The position numbers were made by a program, and so were the translations under genes. Positions 6,239 to 10,619 of a stretch of DNA of 10,619 bases are shown one piece after another. This DNA is from Chloroflexota bacterium (GTDB lineage Bacteria > Chloroflexota > Dehalococcoidia > DSTF01 > JACRBR01). Each line of letters starts with the position of its first letter. Within the stretch, counting starts at the first letter, position 1. The stretch is from NCBI GenBank assembly GCA_016213125.1, contig JACRBR010000261.1, positions 1-10,619 of the forward strand, read 5' to 3'. The notes under the pieces are model-generated. The model did not search any database. It was not told the DNA's origin and saw only the letters and a program-made list of their open reading frames with translations.

Positions 6239-7480
6239 TTAAGGCAGCGCCGCGGGCTCGTCCGCCCGCTTCGTCGCGCGGACCTTCTTGATGCGCCGCC
6301 CCAGTACGCTGAGAACCCGCAGCGTGAGGCCGTCGACGCGAACCTCATCGCCGGCCGCCGGCACCTTGCCCAGGTGGTGGTACACGAACCCTCCGACGGT
6401 GTCGTAGTCCTGGTCGTCGCCTTCCGGCTCGAACCCGAACAGCTCATCCAGCGCGTCGATGCTCACCCGCGCGTCCAGGATCGCCTCCGACTCGTTCACG
6501 CGCTCAATCGGAGCTTCCTCACGGTCGTACTCGTCCTGGATCTCTCCGACTATCTCCTCGAGCAGGTCCTCGATGGTCACAAGGCCCGCCGTGCCGCCGT
6601 ACTCGTCGACCACGATCGCGATGTGCACCTTGCTCTGCCGCAGTTCGGCCAGCAACTCGTCGACGCGCTTCGACTCGGGGATGAAGTACGGTGGCCGCGC
6701 GATCTCCCGCAGCGTCGGACGGCGTCCCTCTGCCCGGCACCGCAGAAGGTCCTTCGCGTACACCACGCCCACGACGTTGTCGATCGTCTCCGTGTAGAGA
6801 GGGATGCGGCTGAAACCGCGCTCGACGATGAGCTTCAGCGCGTCATCGATAGTTTCTTCCTCTTCCAGGGCCGCGATGTCGATGCGCGGCGCCATGATCT
6901 CCCGCGCTGTAGTCTCCTCCAGGCCGATGATCCCCTCGATCATCTGGCGCTCGTCCTCCTCCAGCGGCTCCCCGCCCGTGTCGATGTCGGCTTCACGAAG
7001 CAGTTCGGCCGTCTCGTCGGGATGTTCGTCGCCGTTGCGGTGCACGACGCCGCCGAGCGCCCGGTTGATCGTCACCGCGACCGGGCCGAAGGCGAGGCGG
7101 AAGAAATTGATGACAGGGAGGAGGCGAATGCCCCATCGTTCAGGGGCGCCGGAAACAAGGAGACGGGGCGCCGCATCCAGGCAGGCGACGACGGCAAGCA
7201 CGCCGCCGGCCGTTAAAATGAGGATGCCCCACGTATGCCCGCGCGAGTCCGTGATGAGGAAGATCCCCAGCGCCGTGGCCAGCACCAGCCCCACCGTCCG
7301 CGCGAGAGCCAGCGCCGCCAGCGTGGAAGCGCGGCGCTCCGCATACGCGTGCAGCCGGGCGGCGCGAGAGTTGCCCCTCCCCGCCATCGTCGCCAGCCGA
7401 AGGCGGCTGGCCGAGGCCACGGCCGCTTCCGACGCCGCGACGAGCACGACGAGAAGCAATGCCGCCGCAAGAATGGTCAC
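6239..7480 (-). CDS. CorC/HlyC (CNNM) family membrane protein with CBS pair
   Basis: Members of this family are membrane proteins linked to Mg2+/Co2+ transport; some are named hemolysin C or CorC. From GTG 7480 there are 413 residues. The order is a DUF21/CNNM membrane domain with four hydrophobic segments (about 1-20, 53-77, 84-108, 119-140) including the ASEAA signature of the first helix, a helical linker, a CBS pair (about 190-315; IMAPRIDIAAL and IVVDEYGGTAGLVTIEDLLEEIVGEI are characteristic), and a C-terminal CorC_HlyC domain (about 325-410; DYDTVGGFVYHHLG). The family's GExxPK-like motif in the third helix is replaced by LDAAPR at 101-106. The start is uncertain: GTG 7480 lies 13 bases after the glmU stop. 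A CTG at 7504, 7 bases after AGGAGGAG, would add a natural-looking MDADQSLG. A GTG at 7564 is too deep inside glmU. It is likely co-transcribed with glmU. Specificity for an ion is not visible. Confidence 0.9.
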   Translation of the reverse strand: MTILAAALLLVVLVAASEAAVASASRLRLATMAGRGNSRAARLHAYAERRASTLAALALARTVGLVLATALGIFLITDSRGHTWGILILTAGGVLAVVACLDAAPRLLVSGAPERWGIRLLPVINFFRLAFGPVAVTINRALGGVVHRNGDEHPDETAELLREADIDTGGEPLEEDERQMIEGIIGLEETTAREIMAPRIDIAALEEEETIDDALKLIVERGFSRIPLYTETIDNVVGVVYAKDLLRCRAEGRRPTLREIARPPYFIPESKRVDELLAELRQSKVHIAIVVDEYGGTAGLVTIEDLLEEIVGEIQDEYDREEAPIERVNESEAILDARVSIDALDELFGFEPEGDDQDYDTVGGFVYHHLGKVPAAGDEVRVDGLTLRVLSVLGRRIKKVRATKRADEPAALP

Positions 7481-7493
7481 GCCGAGGGATTGA

Positions 7494-8873
7494 TCAGCGT
7501 CCAGCTTCGGACTCCTCCTGCTCGGCCCCGTCCGCCCGCTGCGAGCGTATGCGCGCCGGTGCACCGACCGCGATCATGCCCTCCGGCACGTCGCGGTTCA
7601 CCACCGACCCGGCGCTCGTGCGCGCCCCGCGTCCGATGTTGACCGGCGCTACCAGCATCGTGTCGCTTCCGATGAATGCGCCGTCGCCGATCGTCGTCCG
7701 GTGTTTCTGCGTGCCGTCGTAGTTCGCCGTGATCGTTCCCGCACCGATATTCACGCCCGCGCCCACTTCGGCGTCACCGATGTAGCTGAAGTGCCCCATC
7801 TTCGTGCCCGGCCCCAGCCGCGACGCTTTGATCTCGGCATAGTTGCCGATGTGTACGCCCTCGCACAGGTGCGTCCCCGGCCGCAGGTGGCTGTAAGGGC
7901 CTACGTCGACCCCGTCCTCCAAGGTCGACTCTTCGATCGTCGAGAACCGCACGACGCAGCGCTCGCCAAGATGGGAGTCCCGCACCAGTGCGCCCGGCCC
8001 GATGACACAGCCGCCCTCGATCTCGCTCGCGCCCCGCACGTGTGTTTGCGGTTCAATGACCGTATCGACGCCGATCGTCACGTCCGCGTCGATGTACGTG
8101 GATGCGGGATCGACGATGGTCACGCCCGCCAACATGTGCCGCCGAAGGATGCGCGTTCGCATCGCCACTTCCGCCTCGGCGAGCTGCACGCGGTCATTGA
8201 TGCCGCGTACCTCGATGGGCTCCTCCGTCGTAACTGCGATCGCCGGGTTCCCCTCATCGTGTGCCATCGCCGCCAGATGCGTGAGATAGCGCTCGCCATT
8301 TGACGCCGGGGCAATCCGCTCGAGATGCGGCCACAGCCACGACGCCCGCACCGCGTACTGGCCCGCGTTGATGAACCGCGGCTCGTCGCGGTCGATCCCC
8401 TCTGTCTCCTTCGTCTCGATGATGCGCGCGACGCGGTCGCCCTTCAGCTCCAGGAAGCCGTACGCCTCCACGGGCACTTCCGCCGTCAGGATGGCGAGGT
8501 CCGCTGCCACGTTCTCGACGGCGCCCATCAGCCGCCGCAGCGTCGAAGGCAGCACCAGAGGCACGTCGCCATTCAAGATGAGGACATACTCTGCCTCGGC
8601 CGCCGCTTCGCGCGCGCAAGCGACCGCATGCCCGGTGCCCAGTGCTCGCGGCTGCACCGCGAAGCGCACCTCGTCGCCGGCAGCCGAGCGCACCGCGTCC
8701 GCGCTATGGCCTACAACCACCACGATGTCGCTGATCCCGGCGTCCCGCGCAGCCTGGATCACGTGCCGGACGAGCGGCCGCCCCGCGATAGGATGCGCCA
8801 CTTTCGGCATTGAGGAGCGCATGCGCGTACCCGCGCCCGCCGCCAGGATGATCGCGGTCCACCGCTGACTCAT
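7494..8873 (-). CDS. glmU: Bifunctional N-acetylglucosamine-1-phosphate uridyltransferase / glucosamine-1-phosphate acetyltransferase
   Basis: Makes UDP-GlcNAc, the precursor of peptidoglycan and other envelope glycans: the C-terminal half acetylates glucosamine-1-phosphate with acetyl-CoA and the N-terminal half adds UMP. From ATG 8873 there are 459 residues, close to the family length. The uridyltransferase domain shows AIILAAGAGTRMRSSMPK (7-24, with Lys24), QPRALGTGHA (75-84), NGDVPL (101-106; metal-binding Asp103) and GINDR (225-229). The left-handed beta-helix begins near 250 with hexapeptide repeats. It carries RPGTHLCEGVHIGNY, whose His341 matches the catalytic base, and GAGTITANYDG (377-387). 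The last 20 residues are acidic and variable. A GTG at 8882 would add three residues; neither start has a good Shine-Dalgarno site. A strong promoter lies upstream with a leader of about 100 bases. Identity is certain. Confidence 0.98.
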   Translation of the reverse strand: MSQRWTAIILAAGAGTRMRSSMPKVAHPIAGRPLVRHVIQAARDAGISDIVVVVGHSADAVRSAAGDEVRFAVQPRALGTGHAVACAREAAAEAEYVLILNGDVPLVLPSTLRRLMGAVENVAADLAILTAEVPVEAYGFLELKGDRVARIIETKETEGIDRDEPRFINAGQYAVRASWLWPHLERIAPASNGERYLTHLAAMAHDEGNPAIAVTTEEPIEVRGINDRVQLAEAEVAMRTRILRRHMLAGVTIVDPASTYIDADVTIGVDTVIEPQTHVRGASEIEGGCVIGPGALVRDSHLGERCVVRFSTIEESTLEDGVDVGPYSHLRPGTHLCEGVHIGNYAEIKASRLGPGTKMGHFSYIGDAEVGAGVNIGAGTITANYDGTQKHRTTIGDGAFIGSDTMLVAPVNIGRGARTSAGSVVNRDVPEGMIAVGAPARIRSQRADGAEQEESEAGR

Positions 8874-8981
8874 GGCGGGCACACCAGGGCTCGCGCGCGG
8901 GAGCGCGTGAAATCGTCAATCGGGACGAGAGGTGGAGCCTGTGGAGGTTCGTCGTCGTTGGTTAGCAAAGTGTGTGGGTCG

Positions 8982-9011
8982 ATCGTAGCGACGGCCCCAG
9001 AAGGGTGTCAA
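8982..9011 (-). promoter_or_regulatory. Sigma-70 type promoter for glmU
   Basis: On the minus strand a perfect TTGACA -35 (9006-9011) is followed after 18 bp by TACGAT (8982-8987, four of six). The promoter starts 12 bases past the stop of the acetyltransferase gene. Transcription would begin near 8975, about 100 bases before the glmU ATG. The leader carries two CTCCAC copies (8931-8947 region) and has no clear ribosome-binding site. This is the best promoter in the window. Confidence 0.6.
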
Positions 9012-9022
9012 GCGCGGCCTTG

Positions 9023-9799
9023 TCAGTCGGCTCCCGCAAGCACGATGCCGAACTCGGCTTCAAGGATGCTCCGTTCTTCGTCCGGCGCCACCTTCTGCTC
9101 CGTGCGGATGCCATCGTCCACCCTGAACAGCCGCCCTCCCGCCAGCGTCGTGCGGCCGTTTGGTCGCGGCAGCGAGACGATACTTCCGTGCGTGAAACGT
9201 GAGTCCGGCGACGTCTGCAGCCAGTTGCAGACCTCGTGAAACTCCCCGAACTCTCGCGGCTGCTGCGTGAACATATATAACGCCGGTGCGTTCTCGTTCC
9301 CCCCGGGTACGCCGAGCACTGGCTCGTTGCACGTGACGAACCAGTGGTCTCCGTCGTTCGCAACCACATATCGCCTCCCGTCGACAACCTGGTCACCGCG
9401 CTCAGCCAGCCGCAGCGGCTCGATCACGCGGCTGCCGAATCCGACATCCGCGATCCACGGCTCATCGAGATGCACGACCAGCACCATGTGGCTCAGCGGG
9501 TGGCTCAGCCTGCCGTCAAGCATCACCCTGCCCCCATGGACGTCGACACGAAAGCCGAGCTCGCGCAGGACGCGGGTGAAGGTCCCGGTGAGCTCCAGGC
9601 AGAACCCGCCTCGGCGCTCCCCGACGATCTTCGCGAAGTTCACCGCCTCGTCGACCTGGATGCGCCGCCTCAATCCGATATCGAGATTCTCGAACGGCAC
9701 CGCGTAGGCGTGCGCGCGGTGCATCGCCCGCAGCGTCTCCACCGACGGCTCCGTTGAGCCCGCGTACCCGATCCGTTCCAGGTAACTAGGGATGTCCAT
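9023..9799 (-). CDS. nat: Arylamine N-acetyltransferase
   Basis: NAT enzymes transfer an acetyl group from acetyl-CoA to arylamines, hydrazines or related amines through a Cys-His-Asp triad; in bacteria the natural substrate is often unknown. The 258-residue protein has the family's PFENLDI (35-41), RRGGFCLELTGTF (62-74) with catalytic Cys67, SHMVLVV (103-109) with His104, and WIADVGFG (115-122) with Asp118, so the triad is complete. Length fits the family, which is usually about 250-290 residues. The start is ATG 9799, with no Shine-Dalgarno site; a weak TACGCT box (9809-9814) lies just upstream. It is separated from meaB by 223 bp and from glmU by about 150 bp containing the glmU promoter, so it may form its own unit. 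Family members involved in amide closure of ansamycins share this fold, but no biosynthetic genes are nearby, so a general NAT is the simplest reading. Confidence 0.95.
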   Translation of the reverse strand: MDIPSYLERIGYAGSTEPSVETLRAMHRAHAYAVPFENLDIGLRRRIQVDEAVNFAKIVGERRGGFCLELTGTFTRVLRELGFRVDVHGGRVMLDGRLSHPLSHMVLVVHLDEPWIADVGFGSRVIEPLRLAERGDQVVDGRRYVVANDGDHWFVTCNEPVLGVPGGNENAPALYMFTQQPREFGEFHEVCNWLQTSPDSRFTHGSIVSLPRPNGRTTLAGGRLFRVDDGIRTEQKVAPDEERSILEAEFGIVLAGAD

Positions 9800-10022
9800 G
9801 GTTGGATCAGCGTACCGAGGCCGCCTCGCCCGCTTCCACTCCTACCCTTGTCGCCGGCCCTCAACACTTCGCTGCAATGAACTCCGACCAGATACGCCGG
9901 ACATTGATCGACGTCATGGCCGGAAGGGCCACACGCCCCTCACCCGCTTGTTGTTGGTGCCGCATTGGCACGTCAGGGACCTTCGGATCGGCAATATGGC
10001 CCTTTGGCGCGGCGAATCCTGG
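9800..10022. other. Spacer between meaB and the acetyltransferase gene, with two small hairpins
   Basis: No convincing gene is seen. Two short inverted repeats lie close together: TGGCC/GGCCA around a 5-base loop (9917-9931) and GTGCC/GGCAC around a 5-base loop (9957-9971). Neither is followed by a T run on either strand, so they are at best weak ends of the meaB transcript. Open frames on both strands here (for example plus strand from ATG 9877) run into meaB or stop early and have no family resemblance. Confidence 0.4.
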
Positions 10023-10619
10023 CTACGACGTTAGTTGGTCAGCGGCGGTGTGGGGGTCCAGCTCGCGGCGGGCGACCTTGGCCACGAGATCCTCGAGGCG
10101 GCCGTCGGCGTGGTGGGCGATGAGGCTGTCGAGCAAGCGCTGGCGGGCCAGGGCGAGCACCTGGTGGCGCGCCTGCTCGAGGCGGTGCCGGTCCCGCGTG
10201 CCGCCGGACTCGATGTGGGCGCGATGGCGGTCCAGGGCGTCGGCGAGGGCGTCGATGCCCTCCTGCGCGGCGCCGGACGTCTTGAGGATGGGGACCTCCC
10301 AGCCTTCCCGGCGGCCGCTGAAGGACTCATAGATTGCGGAGAGCTGGCGATAGAAGAGGTCGGCGTTCGGCAGGTCGCACTTATTGACCACCAGCACATC
10401 GGCGATCTCCATGATGCCGGCCTTCATCGCCTGCACGTCATCGCCGGCGCCCGGTGTCAGGACGACGACCGTCGTGTCAGCCATGGCCGCGACCTCGACC
10501 TCGTCCTGTCCCGCGCCCGCGGATCCGGTGAGGCCGATAGTATGGGCGCGCCCCGACTTCGGATAGAGCCGCGCGAGGGCACGCCTCCCTTCGGGGGCGT
10601 CGTTCTCGATGAGGGTCAG
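10023..10619 (-). pseudogene. meaB: MeaB/ArgK-type G-protein chaperone with internal deletion, 5' end outside window
   Basis: MeaB proteins are GTPases that protect and load adenosylcobalamin-dependent methylmalonyl-CoA mutase and related enzymes. 198 residues are visible, in frame from the window edge. Counting from the edge, residues 1-32 match the start of the G domain (LTLIEN, ALARLYPKSGRAHTIGLTG). The P-loop then reads GSAGAGQDEVEVA (32-44) instead of GxPGxGKST. It passes directly into the segment that normally follows ETVGVGQ, past the switch II region. Missing are the Walker A Lys-Ser/Thr, the DPSS and GDKTRM motifs and the Walker B/ETVG segment, roughly 90 residues by family comparison from memory. 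The rest is normal: LTPGAGDDVQAMKAGIMEIADVLVVNKCD (54-82, with the NKxD motif) and the C-terminal dimerisation helices to residue 198. The frame is kept, so a shortened protein could be made, but it should not bind GTP normally. An assembly or sequencing artefact is possible. Confidence 0.75.

Noticed and set aside
9917..9971. Two 5-bp hairpins as a transcription terminator of meaB
   Set aside because: Stems are short and no T run follows on either strand; kept only as a description of the spacer.
9877..10034. Plus-strand frame beginning MNSDQIRRTLIDVMAGR in the meaB-acetyltransferase spacer
   Set aside because: The first residues look natural, but the frame becomes Cys/Trp-rich nonsense, runs into the antisense of meaB and has no ribosome-binding site.

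Overview
This is a GC-rich bacterial chromosome segment in which every confidently recognised gene lies on the minus strand, so transcription runs from high to low coordinates. The gene content (DprA next to a topoisomerase I with several C-terminal zinc ribbons, a MeaB-type GTPase, GlmU, a CBS-pair transporter, a Tat-exported solute-binding protein) and the patchy use of Shine-Dalgarno sites suggest a free-living bacterium. Chloroflexota (Dehalococcoidia-like) is my best guess, but it rests on general resemblance only, and other high-GC phyla are possible. There are no rRNA or tRNA genes, CRISPR arrays, transposases or phage genes.

Layout in the direction of transcription. At the right edge (10619-10023) is the 3' part of a meaB/argK GTPase gene. 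Its reading frame is intact, but it appears to lack about 90 residues, from the Walker A lysine to the switch II/G3 region. A 223-bp spacer follows, then an arylamine N-acetyltransferase gene (9799-9023). A well-formed TTGACA/TACGAT promoter then drives glmU (8873-7494), which is followed closely by a CorC/HlyC-type CBS membrane protein (7480-6239), a GT-C family membrane glycosyltransferase (6199-4655) and dprA (4621-3509). Spacings of 13 to 39 bp suggest one transcript. dprA also has a -10 box placed exactly for a leaderless mRNA.

A stretch of about 600 bp (2913-3508) separates dprA from topA, which are neighbours in many bacteria. It has less GC-biased codon positions than its surroundings and holds two uncertain small ORFs: a plus-strand one that converges on dprA, and a minus-strand one that runs into the topA start. 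A TATAAC -10 box lies just upstream of topA (2912-510). The topA stop codon overlaps the GTG start of a Tat-signal ABC-transporter substrate-binding protein that leaves the window at position 1.

The genes are mostly housekeeping: UDP-GlcNAc synthesis for the cell envelope (glmU), possible lipid-linked sugar transfer (the GT-C protein), ion transport or tolerance (the CBS protein), DNA uptake and recombination (dprA), supercoiling (topA) and nutrient import (the binding protein). I found no new multi-gene system. The most unusual feature is the internally deleted meaB. The dprA-topA spacer, the coupled topA/binding-protein pair and several unusual start signals are the next most interesting.
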